15,679 nt of DNA, from positions 1 through 15,679 of the forward strand of contig JBBPSI010000399.1 of the NCBI GenBank assembly GCA_038093515.1, given 5' to 3'. Position numbers and translations under genes: made by a program. This document shows positions 1-7,698 of the stretch, piece by piece. The stretch comes from Butyriboletus loyo (taxonomy: Eukaryota > Basidiomycota > Agaricomycetes > Boletales > Boletaceae). The stretch's first letter is position 1. The number at the start of each line of letters is the position of its first letter. Below the pieces are notes generated by a model. It made no database searches, was not told where the DNA came from, and saw only the letters and a list, made by a program, of their open reading frames with translations.

Positions 1-1117
1 CCAGTTTGCAAGCCGGAGTCCACACCCACAGGGAGTTTTTCTTGGTCAGATCATGAAGGGGCTTCGCAATGTGGGAGAAGTCCTGAATAAATCTCCGATA
101 GAAGTTGCAAAACCCAATGAAGGACCTGACTGCCTTCACCGAGGTCGGGGGGTTCCATTCTCGAATGGCTTTCAACTTGGTGGGGTCCATCTTGACCTGA
201 CCTTCCCTGATCATCATTCCAAGGTATTCCACTTCTTCAGTGTCGAAGGAACACTTTTCCAGTTTGAGGAACAACTTGTGTTTGTGGAGACATTCCAGGA
301 CACGAATCGTTCGTGCTTCATGTTCAGCGGTGGTGGCGGAGTGGATCAGGAGGTCGTCCATGTAGATAATTAGCCACCCCTTGGCCATGAGATCACCGAA
401 GATATGGTCCATCAGGGCCTGGACCGTAGCAGGGGAGTTGCATAGTCCGAAAAACATCACCATTGGTTCGAACAATCCCTGGGGAGTGATAAATGCCGCT
501 TTCCATCGGTCGTTCAGCTTGATCAAGACGTTGTTGTATCCCCAGCGGATATCCATCTTAGTGAAGATCTTTGATCCCTTGAGGCAATCAACAAGGTCAG
601 AGATGAGAGGGAGGGGATAGGCATTCTTAACTGTGTGGGAGTTCAAGTACCGATAGTCCTGGCAAGGACGTAGCGAGCCATCTTTCTTTGAGACGAAAAA
701 GAAAGGTGCCGCTTGGGGGGATTTCGAGGGAGTGATTTTACCGGACTTGAGGTGTTCTTCCACAAATGCCTTGCATGCCTCCGACTCTTTTGGATTCAAG
801 GGATAGACCTTAGCGACTTTTGGGACGAAATCTTTGTCAAGGTCGATGGCATGGTTGAACAATCTGGATGGGGGTAACTCTTCAGTGTTTTTCTTGTCGA
901 AAATGTCTGCAAAGGCGGCGAATGGGGTTGGAAGAACTGCCTTTTCCTTGACGGCTTGGGCGGCGATCTCGGTTGCGATGGTTGCTTTTCGAATAGGGTA
1001 AGCTTCCCTTGCTGAAGCGTCCACTTGCTTCTTCCAGAGCTTGGCGATTTTGGAGTCTGGATCCAAATCCAGGTACCATACCAGGTACCATTGCGTGATT
1101 GCCCGAGGGGAGTCATG
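1..1117 (-). CDS. pol: Reverse transcriptase domain of Ty3/Gypsy Pol (partial)
   Basis: Copies element RNA into DNA inside the virus-like particle. Reading leftward, the frame has a linker (WYL..DPDSKIAKLWKKQ), a PxxSPQAAPFFFVSKKDGSLR region, the palm motif MDIRWGYNN with the first catalytic Asp, and the YMDD box at 353-364 with the other two. It then has the LEKCSF..EYLG segment and a FIGFCNFYRRFI thumb/connection motif near 70-130. It is uninterrupted to base 1, where RNase H should follow. The frame is the same as that of the protease upstream, but a TGA at 1118-1120 separates them, so the domain is made only by readthrough or is dead. No own ATG is expected because Pol is a polyprotein. 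Confidence 0.93.
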
Positions 1118-1588
1118 TCAGGGCTTCGTGATTTGATCTGGGAGATCAATGTGGCCAGTGGCCCAATCTATTACCGGGTTAGCTTCTCGTAGCCACGGTA
1201 ATCCCAGGATCATGTTTTCTCTTCCTATGTTGAGGACTAGGAAACTCCGTTCCTCCTTGGTTTCTCCAATCCTGATGGAGATGGTGACTTTGTGTCGAAT
1301 GACTCCTCCTTGGTTGTTTGACCCGTCCACGTTTTGGGCACTAAGTGGCTTGGGTAGCCGTTCCATTGGCAGTTTCTTTCGCTTCACTAGATCTCGATCT
1401 ATGAAGCATCCGCTTGCACCACTGTCTACCAGGGCGAATGTGTCAACAATTTGTCCCCCTTCATGCACGAAAAGTGATACTGGAACTCGAATGGATTGCG
1501 CATGGGGATTCGATAGAACTACAGGGGCAATTACATGGAGAGGCAAAGACGTCGAAACTTCCCTCTCTTCTAAAAATCCTTTGGCCAT
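1118..1588 (-). CDS. pol: Retropepsin-like aspartic protease of Ty3/Gypsy Pol
   Basis: Processes Gag and Pol. About 156 residues are open. The catalytic signature is FALVDSGASGCFID at about residues 51-64 (the D-S/T-G-A motif), followed by the flap region and the second conserved block MILGLPWLREANPVIDW at about residues 126-142. This is the usual fungal Gypsy retropepsin size. The frame overlaps the end of gag by 19 nt in the -1 frame, so it is probably made as a Gag-Pol fusion by ribosomal slippage rather than from the ATG at 1588. It ends at TGA 1118-1120; the frame beyond it continues directly into the RT linker, so the stop looks like an interruption and not a natural end. CGA to TGA would be a single CpG-type transition. 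Confidence 0.92.
   Translation of the reverse strand: MAKGFLEEREVSTSLPLHVIAPVVLSNPHAQSIRVPVSLFVHEGGQIVDTFALVDSGASGCFIDRDLVKRKKLPMERLPKPLSAQNVDGSNNQGGVIRHKVTISIRIGETKEERSFLVLNIGRENMILGLPWLREANPVIDWATGHIDLPDQITKP
1570..1578 (-). promoter_or_regulatory. Candidate -1 frameshift site at the gag/pol overlap
   Basis: On the minus strand the last gag codons are GAT TTT TAG. A run of five T precedes AG, so a Phe tRNA on TTT could slip back one base onto TTT, turning TAG into TTA and entering the protease frame. The -1 direction follows from the two frames and is directly visible. The heptamer is not the textbook X XXY YYZ because the A-site codon is the stop itself, so this is a candidate only. No downstream structure was evaluated. 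Confidence 0.5.
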
Positions 1589-2772
1589 TCTTCGGCCACC
1601 TTTGTTGCTGCAACGGGCAGCCTTTCTTCATCTTCATTGAAGCATGCCTTGAGGACGTTCAAGACATCTTCCTGTTGGGTGCCTCGACCCTTTAACTCAG
1701 ACAAGTAGTCAACGAGTAGGGAGGGCTTTGGTTCAGGGGGTGTGACAATGGTGGCACGTGCGTGTTGGGGGTTGCGAGGGGAACAGGGAGGCAGTCCTCG
1801 CGGGTTCTGTCCATTACGAGGGGGGCGAGGATGGTTGGTAGAGCGGCAGATGAAGCACTTATTCTGCTTCATGTACTCCGCACGTTGTACAGGAGTAAGT
1901 CGGACGGCGTCGACGTCCATGGCGTTGGGGTCCCTTCTGTTGGACAAGGGCTTGGAGGAGGAGGAGAAGGTGGGAATGTAGCGTTTCCCTGCTCGGAGGT
2001 CGTCGATGCGCTTGTGTTGCGCGTGGAAGGTGGATGTCTTTTCGGCCCATCCGGCAAGCATGGTGGGAGGTTTCTCGCAGGAGAGGACAGACTCTGCGAG
2101 GCGGGGGTCTAGTCCACGGATGAACCATTCAATGAGGGCCTTCTCATCTGAGATTCCAGACTTGGCAGTAAGGAGCTGGAATTCCGTGACGTAGGTGTCA
2201 TAGCCATCCTTGCGGTTGGCTTTGTTCTGGGTGAGGTTCCCCAGATCAATTCTGGCACTTTCGCCTACGTTGAAGGGGTGGAAGACCCTGTGAAAGTCCT
2301 CGCAAACTGTTGAGAACTCTTTTTGTTGCTCGGTGGGGTGTCCATCTAAGAGAAGGGCCATCCAGCCTTCAGAAAATGTTTTTCCTTTCCCTTCGCTCAT
2401 TTTCATGAGAAGGGCGTTGATCTTTGACTGGTCGTCAGGGAAGGCTGCTTGGTTGGCTTTGAAGTACATGCACATGGCGAGGAGCCATCGCGAGGCATCT
2501 TTGTTCAGGCCCGAGAAGTCTTTTGGAACAATATTCTTTTTGTCTGACATATCGTTGTCGTTGTTGTTGTCTGGGAGGTCTGCAGAGGGGTAATACGGTG
2601 GGGATGGGGAGTGGGAGGTGTGGGGGGTTCTGTCAAGCCAGTCAGAGTTGTAACCATCATTGCTTGGTGCCTGTTCAGCTTCCTGCCCTAGACCCTGGTC
2701 CTCGGGTTGGTAAGAGGGTCCGGGGTCAGACTGAGGCAGAGGGTCTGGCTGGGTGGGAGAGTGCGGCAGCAA
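1570..2772 (-). CDS. gag: Gag polyprotein of element 1
   Basis: Forms the particle and binds element RNA. A proline-rich acidic N-terminal part (upstream of 2550) precedes a core starting MSDKKNIVPKDFSG. A retrotransposon Gag-type capsid region with FHRVFHPFNVGESARIDLGNL follows, then a basic linker and a cut-down zinc knuckle (CFICRSTNH near 1850). The open frame extends to 2772 and upstream of it without a stop until about 2885, but no ATG lies in that stretch. The first ATG is at 2548-2550, giving about 326 residues; 2772 is only a TTG. Either initiation is at 2550 or the leader is spliced or read from a non-ATG codon. Gag ends in GAT TTT TAG at 1570-1578, a T-run suitable for -1 slippage into the protease frame. 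Confidence 0.9.
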   Translation of the reverse strand: MLPHSPTQPDPLPQSDPGPSYQPEDQGLGQEAEQAPSNDGYNSDWLDRTPHTSHSPSPPYYPSADLPDNNNDNDMSDKKNIVPKDFSGLNKDASRWLLAMCMYFKANQAAFPDDQSKINALLMKMSEGKGKTFSEGWMALLLDGHPTEQQKEFSTVCEDFHRVFHPFNVGESARIDLGNLTQNKANRKDGYDTYVTEFQLLTAKSGISDEKALIEWFIRGLDPRLAESVLSCEKPPTMLAGWAEKTSTFHAQHKRIDDLRAGKRYIPTFSSSSKPLSNRRDPNAMDVDAVRLTPVQRAEYMKQNKCFICRSTNHPRPPRNGQNPRGLPPCSPRNPQHARATIVTPPEPKPSLLVDYLSELKGRGTQQEDVLNVLKACFNEDEERLPVAATKVAEEWPKDF

Positions 2773-2910
2773 TGGATTGTCAATGATGATGGGTTCCGGT
2801 TCAGGGGAGGGAATGCGGAAGGAATGACCGACGCGTCTTGAGCGTGGGATGGAAATGGTGGGTGAGAGGGGAGGGCAGCTTTACTGCTGGGAAGCAGAAG
2901 CAAGAGGAAG

Positions 2911-2920
2911 ATCTAGTTCT
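2911..2920 (-). promoter_or_regulatory. Primer-binding site of element 1, self-priming type
   Basis: Two bases inside the 5' LTR, the minus strand reads AGAACTAGAT. This is the exact reverse complement of ATCTAGTTCT in the LTR (3074-3083), at the place where the element RNA should start. It does not begin with TGG, as tRNA-primed sites do. The layout matches the self-primed Tf1/sushi group, in which the RNA's 5' end folds back onto this site and is cleaved to prime reverse transcription. Confidence 0.75.
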
Positions 2921-2922
2921 TT

Positions 2923-3348
2923 TGTTACACTCGGTGCTAACAATGAGAACTCTGAGGCGGCACTCTGGAGTAGCCGCAGGACTCTGGAGATGATTCTGGA
3001 GAAGTCTCAGACTATGTCTTAGTGCGCACACTAAGAGTCTGGAAGTGAACTAATTGCTAGCAGGTGACTGTGTAGAACTAGATAATGTACATGGTGTAAA
3101 GATGGGGTCTTTATACTACTGGGGTCTGCGCACAGACCATGCTCCCTAATTGAGTCGTGAGAGCGAAAGTACAAATGAGGAAAAGATACTCTAGAATATT
3201 CCAGAGTGCGAAGGAAGGTGCGTCCATGTGCAGGAAGTGATGACTAAGCTGGAACGGTTGTTACCGTTCAAAGGGAACTAGCAAAGGGCTAGGCGAATGT
3301 AGTAGTCCAAGTGGTAGTGGAAGGAAAAAGTATACCACTACCGTAACA
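2923..3348 (-). mobile_element. LTR A1 (5' LTR of element 1)
   Basis: A 426-bp LTR bounded by TGTTAC..GTAACA. The boundaries are fixed by comparison with A2, A3 and A4 and by the junction with gag sequence of element 2 at 3349. In sense (minus) orientation it holds GGTCTGTG at 3138-3131, a TATAAAG starting at 3115, and the self-priming box at 3083-3074. It is the same length as solo LTR A4. Confidence 0.93.
3074..3138 (-). promoter_or_regulatory. Core promoter of LTR A1
   Basis: Minus strand: dyad GGTCTGTGCGCAGACC (6-bp arms), TATAAAG 23 bp after the motif start, then ATCTAGTTCT 32 bp after TATA. The last box is where a start site is expected, and it is the partner of the primer-binding site. 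Confidence 0.7.
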
Positions 3349-3712
3349 GCACTGGGGTTGCGAGGGGAACGAGGAGGCAGTCCTTGGGAGTTCTGTCTGT
3401 TGCAAGGGGGGCGAGGGTGATTGGTTGAACGGCAACCGACTTGGTGGCATATGAAGCATTTGTTTTGCTTCATGTACTCTGCATGTTGTATGGGAGTAAG
3501 TCGGACTGCATCAACGTCCATGGCATTAGGGTCCCTTCAGCTGGTTGAGGGTTTGGACGAGGAGGAGAAAGTGGGGATGTAGCGCTTCCCTGTGTGGAGG
3601 TCGTCAATTCGCTTGTGCTGTGCGTGGAAGGCGGAGGTTTTCTCGGTCCATCCGGCAAGAGTGGTGGGGACTTTCTCGCAAGAAAGGACAGATTCGGCGA
3701 GGCAGGGGTCAA

Positions 3713-4161
3713 TTTCAGAATTGGTAAAGTCCGAGCAGGCGCACCGAGGGCAACGAAGGATGCAAGGGTAAACCTATCAGTGGAAAGACTCACTGATAAT
3801 ACGAGAGTGAGAGTATCGCAAACAGAGTATAAGGAGCAAGGCTCAACTTAGAGATATCACAGTAGTGATGATAGAACTGAAAGATCTAGAGAAAAGCGAC
3901 AAGCCATAAGGGCTGTCTTATATACAGTACATGAGTGTTTGTACTTATGTTCTGTATAGTACCTTTATAAGGTATAGTATGAAATACATGACGATATGAT
4001 AGAGATAAGAGATAAGACTAAGCATATTGTCCAATAGCATAATAAGAGCTATTTGTAATGTGATAAGCATGACCAGGTCTAGACAATGATGTCATATAGA
4101 CCAGTCTAGAAACGTAGTGGCTGTAAGTGAAATACAGAAATAGAACACTACCGTTTCAACA
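3713..4161 (-). mobile_element. Solo LTR D1
   Basis: A 449-bp insertion in element 2 gag, flanked by the exact 5-bp duplication GTCAA (3708-3712 and 4162-4166). Its sense strand starts TGTTGAAA (minus) and should end TTTCAGAAACA-like; the last two bases seen in D2 (TG on plus) are missing here. No internal coding sequence is attached. D2 at 7236-7698 is a close copy in the same orientation. Confidence 0.88.
3921..3958 (-). promoter_or_regulatory. Dyad over the presumed TATA region of LTR D1
   Basis: TATACAG (3921-3927) and CTGTATA (3952-3958) are the ends of a 15-bp imperfect inverted repeat with an 8-nt loop. On the sense strand it runs into TATATAAGACAG. The dyad is kept in outline in D2 (7458-7495). 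Confidence 0.5.
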
Positions 4162-4274
4162 GTCAAGTCCGCGGATGAACCACTCAATGAGCGCCTTCTC
4201 ATCAAATATTCCAGACTTTGCTGCAAGGAGCTGGAACTCCGTGACGTAGGTGTCGTAGCCGTCCTTGCGGTTGG

Positions 4275-5093
4275 TGTTACAGTTTTACCCCTAAGCGTAC
4301 CCCGCCACTCGTTTTCCCACGCTCACGCGTCCCCGCCGCCCCCGCCGTCTCGCGATGCCGCCCATCGCCCGCTCCTTAGTCGCCTAGTGGACGTTATCCA
4401 CTTCCCCGGTCATTCCTGCGAGTCTCTGTGCCGTTGCACCGAGATAGCCCCTGTCTTCTCGCCCCGTCGGGCCGGACCCTCAGCTGAGCTGTCGTGTCCC
4501 TTCTTATTTGACCAATGACATTTCTTACATCACGTGACTAGCACGTGATTAGATTACGACGTGTCAGTACCTTCGCGTCGAGACCCGTATCCAAGGGCTC
4601 CGCCGTTCGCGCACCCTTCGCCCTGTGGGGCTCACCTCATGGACATCGTCGCTTCGCCTTCAGCTCTTCCTATTCGCTGACGATGTCGCCATCTTACTTG
4701 GAGCATAGCTCCCTCGTTACCAGCACTTTGCTGCTTCCCCTTTCGCCGCTATGACTCGGACAGACTCATAGCCCTTAGCCCTTCGCTGCCACGCACAGCT
4801 CGGTCTGTGCATGATAGACATTAGTATATATACTCGCACTTAGACCAGTACGAGTTCTTTAGCTAATTCTACGCATCTACCAAGTGCATAGTAATCTAGC
4901 AGTATACCCCATCTGCCGATAGAGCCGATAAGCTTCAGCTTGATCTCGTCTGGTTGCCACCTTACAATATCTCGCCGACACTTGCTCTGCAGAAGCCCGA
5001 TAGCGTCGTTCATGCGAGTCGGCCATTTCCTCATTAGGCTCGAGCCCCTAGTCAAGTGCTCGCTGCTAGTTATTGTGCGCTATCAGCGTAACA
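4275..5093 (+). mobile_element. Solo LTR B1
   Basis: An 819-bp insertion bounded by TGTTAC..GTAACA and flanked by the exact duplication GTTGG (4270-4274 and 5094-5098) in element 2 gag. The sense strand is plus, judged from TATATATA at 4825. It is CpG-rich. Two CACGTG boxes lie at 4531 and 4542. Copy B2 (10830-11647) is inverted relative to it. No internal region of the B retrotransposon is in the window. Confidence 0.93.
4794..4832 (+). promoter_or_regulatory. Core promoter of LTR B1
   Basis: The inverted repeat CACAG-CTCGGT-CTGTG (4794-4809) includes GGTCTGTG at 4802; TATATATA begins 23 bp later at 4825. Confidence 0.65.
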
Positions 5094-5782
5094 GTTGGCT
5101 TTGTTCTGGGTGAGGTTCCCCAGGTCAATTCAGGCACTTTCCCCTATGTCGAAGGGGTGGAAGACTCTTTGGAAGTCCTCGCAGACTGTCTTGAATTCTT
5201 TTTGTGCTTCAGTGGGGTGCCCGTCTAGGGCGAGGGCCATCCAGCCTTCTGAGAATGTCTTTCCTTTCCCTTCGCTCATTTTCATGAGAAGGGCGCTGAT
5301 CTTTGACTTATCATTGGGGAATGCTGCCTGGTTTGCATCGAAATAAGTACACATGGTGAGGAGCCATCGGGAGGCATCCTCGTTCAGGCCGGAGAAGTCC
5401 TTGGGGACGATGTTTTTCTTTTCAGACATGTCGTTGTCGTTGTCTGGGAAATATGCGGGTGGATAGTATGGTGGGGATGGGGAGTGAGAGATGTGGGGGT
5501 TCTATCAAGATAGTTGCTGTTGTAGTCGTCGTCGTCTGGAGCTCATTCAGATCCTTGCCCTAGACCCTGGTTCTCAGGTTGATAGGAGGGTTCGGGGTCC
5601 GGCTGGGGCTGAGGGTCTGGTTGGGCAGGAGAGTGTGGCAGCGATGGGTTGTCAACAATGATGGGTTCCAGTTCGGGGGATGGAACACGGAAAGAGCGAC
5701 CAACATGTCTTGAGTGTGGGATGGAAATGGTGGGCAAGAGGGGAGGGCGGCTTTACTGCTGAGAAGCAGAAGCAAGGTGAAG

Positions 5783-5792
5783 ATCTAGTTCT
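5783..5792 (-). promoter_or_regulatory. Primer-binding site of element 2, self-priming type
   Basis: AGAACTAGAT on the minus strand, two bases inside LTR A2, is complementary to the box at 5948-5957 in that LTR. This is the same geometry as element 1, which supports a functional pairing rather than chance. Confidence 0.72.
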
Positions 5793-6218
5793 TTTGTTAC
5801 GCTGGGCACTAACAACTAGAACTCTGAGGCGGCACTCTGGAGTAGCCGCAGGACTCATGAAGTGTTTCTGAGCTGGGTCTCAGACTATGTCTTAGTGTGC
5901 ACACTAAGAGTCTGGAGTGGAAACTAATTGCTAGCAGTGAACTGCATAGAACTAGATAAGTTACAACATTGTAAAGACTGGGTTTATATACTACTGGGGT
6001 CTGCACACAGACCATGTCCCAATCGGGTCGCAGGAGGTAAAAGACAAACAAGGAAAGAATACTCTAGAAGATTCTGGAGTATGAAAGAAAGTGCGTCTGT
6101 GCACAGGAAGTGATGACTAATCAGAATGCTCGCAGTGTTCAAAGAACAGTAGGCGAAGCCTAGGTGAAAACAGTAGTCCAAATGGTAGAGGAGAAAAAAG
6201 GTAGTCTGCTGCTGTAAC

Positions 6219-6739
6219 TGTTGCGCAAGCAATGCACAGTCGAATGCTAGTGCGAATACCATTTCCACAAGCGGTCCTATATGACAGTTGCAGGTCTACA
6301 CAAAGACCTGGCAGGTATGATACTGGAGCTTCAACTTAATCCTCAACTGTTGCCAGCGAATAGACAAGTGGTTAAAACTAGGGAATCCTAGTCTAACCAC
6401 GAGCCTTTATATATTGTACAAGGTGCGCACAGACCATGCTGTGTGTGAGATGATCTACTATACATGGATAGACTAAAGAAGAGAAGCGCAATGGTGATTA
6501 ACCACACGAGGCGTGGGGATCAAAAAGAAGAGAAGTAAACGGAGATTAAATACATGTGTCGTGACGTCATAGAGTCTAGGCCTGGTCTAGGCCATGACAT
6601 CATATGCTTAGTCAGCAATGGATCACATGTAAGTTCCCACGATCACGTGCACATGTCACGTGACCTTTGAAGTTTGAAAACGACTAAGTCCGAAGTGAAA
6701 GTGTACGAAGTGTACAAATAAATTGTTATGATTATAACG
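6219..6739 (-). mobile_element. Solo LTR C2
   Basis: A 521-bp LTR flanked by GTAAC (6214-6218 and 6740-6744). It starts TGTTGCGC on plus and ends TTATAACG, where sister copies end TTATAACA, so the terminal A seems to have become G. The sense strand is minus: GGTCTGTG from 6435, TATATAAAG from 6413. It carries a perfect TGACGTCA (6562-6569), CACGTG at 6644 and 6657, and ATGACATCATAT at 6594-6605. Confidence 0.88.
6406..6443 (-). promoter_or_regulatory. Core promoter of LTR C2
   Basis: The inverted repeat CACAG-ACCATG-CTGTG (6428-6443) contains the shared motif. TATATAAAG starts 22 bp from the motif, the only copy with 22 rather than 23. Confidence 0.6.
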
Positions 6740-6776
6740 GTAACATTACCCCCTTCCCATGGTGGAGACTCTGACT

Positions 6777-7201
6777 TGTTACAGCAGCAGACTACCTTTT
6801 TTCTCCTCTACCATTTGGACTACTGTTTTCACCTAGGCTTCGCCTACTGTTCTTTGAACACTGCGAGCATTCTGATTAGTCATCACTTCCCGTGCACAGA
6901 TGCACTTTCTTTCATACTCCAGAATCTTCTAGAGTATTCTTTCCTTGTTTGTCTTTTACCTCCCATGACCCAATTGGGACATGGTCTGTGCACAGACCCC
7001 AGTAGTATATAAACTCAGTCTTTACAACATTGTAACTTATCTAGTTCTATGCAGTTCACTGCTAGCAATTAGCTCTCATTCCAGACTCTTAGTGTGAGCA
7101 CTAAGGCATAGTCTGAGACCCACCTCAGAATCGTCTCCCAAGTCCTGCGGCTACTCTTGAGTGCCGCCTTTGAGTTCTTGTTGTTAGCGCCAAGTGTAAC
7201 A
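6777..7201 (+). mobile_element. Inverted LTR A3, no matching flanks
   Basis: A 425-bp A-family LTR in plus orientation, bounded by TGTTAC..GTAACA. It holds a perfect 16-bp palindrome GGTCTGTGCACAGACC (6983-6998), TATATAAA at 7006 and the self-priming box ATCTAGTTCT at 7039-7048. It lacks an immediate 5-bp duplication (TGACT left, GAGGG right), though TGACT recurs 8 bp further right at 7210-7214. No primer site or internal region follows. It forms a large inverted repeat with A2. Confidence 0.9.
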
Positions 7202-7235
7202 GAGGGCATTGACTTCCAGATCGTTGAGGGTCCAA

Positions 7236-7698
7236 TGTTTCAGAAATTGTAAAATCTGAGCAGGCACACTGAGGGCAATGAAGGATGCAAGGATGAACAT
7301 ATCAGTGGAAAGACTCACTGATATCATGAGAGTGAGAGTATCACAAACAGGTGTACTTGAAGAATATAAGGAGCAAGGCTCAACTTAGAGATATCACAGT
7401 AGTGATGATAGAACTGAAAGATCTAAAGAAAAGCAACAAGCCATAAGGGCTGTCTTATATACAGTACAAGAGTGTTTGTACTTGTGTTCTGTATAGTACC
7501 TATATAAGGTTAGGTATAAACCACATGACGATATGTTAGAGATAAGAGATAAGGCTAAGCATATCATCCAATAGCATAACTAGAGCTATTTGTAATGAGA
7601 CAAGTGTGACAGAGTCTAGACAATGATGTCATATAGACCAGTCTGGAAACATAGTGGCTGTAAGTGAAATACAGAAATAGAACACTACCATTTCAACA
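7236..7698 (-). mobile_element. LTR D2, no matching flanks
   Basis: A 463-bp copy of family D bounded by TGTTTCAG..TTTCAACA. The flanks differ (TCCAA left, TACAT right), so one side was probably rearranged after insertion. The right flank is the 3' part of gene E; the left flank is a 34-bp spacer next to A3. It contains ATGATGTCATAT at 7623-7634 and the dyad at 7458-7495. Confidence 0.87.

Larger units (their letters stand above)
1..3348 (-). mobile_element. Ty3/Gypsy LTR retrotransposon, element 1 (family A), left part outside window
   Basis: On the minus strand the order is 5' LTR (2923-3348), primer site, gag, retropepsin, reverse transcriptase; RNase H, integrase and the 3' LTR lie beyond base 1. 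The gag-PR-RT series and the YMDD reverse transcriptase fit Ty3/Gypsy (Metaviridae). Its right end abuts, at 3349, gag sequence of a second copy in the same orientation, so it inserted into that copy's zinc-knuckle region. The 5 bp at the right edge are GCACT; the matching left duplication is not in the window. Pol is open from 1 to 1117 and the element looks recent, yet it carries one in-frame stop between protease and RT and a 15-bp loss in the gag zinc knuckle, so autonomy is doubtful. Confidence 0.93.
3349..5737 (-). pseudogene. gag: Gag of element 2, broken
   Basis: Matches element 1 gag throughout: the Pro-rich leader (5737-5543), the MSEKKNIVPKDFSG core (from 5429), capsid pieces (5099-5429 and 4167-4269), and the zinc-knuckle region (3349-3521). 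Disablements visible: the leader and core are in different frames, and the leader ends at a stop near 5543. GESA is followed by TGA at 5130-5132 where element 1 has an Arg codon. Two solo LTRs and element 1 interrupt it. Its zinc knuckle keeps CFICHQVGCRSTNH (C-X2-C-X4-C-X4-H), which is five residues longer than in element 1. This copy therefore shows the ancestral state. Confidence 0.9.
3349..6745 (-). mobile_element. Ty3/Gypsy element 2 (family A), dead, riddled with later insertions
   Basis: This is an older relative of element 1 in the same orientation. Its 5' LTR is A2 (5795-6218 plus base 6745). Internal sequence runs 5794-5099, is cut by solo LTR B1 (4275-5093), continues 4274-4167, is cut by solo LTR D1 (3713-4161), continues 3712-3349, and is then cut by element 1. 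The rest of the element should lie left of the window, beyond element 1. Removing B1 and D1 with one copy of each target duplication restores alignment with element 1 gag. C2 sits one base from the outer end of A2. Confidence 0.9.
5795..6745 (-). mobile_element. LTR A2 (5' LTR of element 2), split by C2
   Basis: A2 covers 5795-6218 plus the final A at 6745, 425 bp in all. C2 and its target duplication (6219-6744) fall just before the last base of the terminal GTAACA. The sense (minus) strand holds GGTCTGTG from 6013, TATATAAA from 5990 and the self-priming box at 5957-5948. The 16-bp dyad at 5998-6013 has 6-bp arms. It is very similar to the inverted LTR A3. Confidence 0.9.

Noticed and set aside
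1149..1640. 163-codon open frame on the plus strand
   Set aside because: Antisense to the protease and the gag end, whose motifs are clear on the minus strand.
5984..6268. Open frame on minus whose peptide is nearly repeated on plus at 6728-7012
   Set aside because: Both are the same stretch of LTRs A2 and A3 in inverted orientation; the duplication of the peptide reflects LTR copies, not a gene family.
6777..7201. A2 and A3 as the two LTRs of one element
   Set aside because: They are in opposite orientation and no coding region lies between them.
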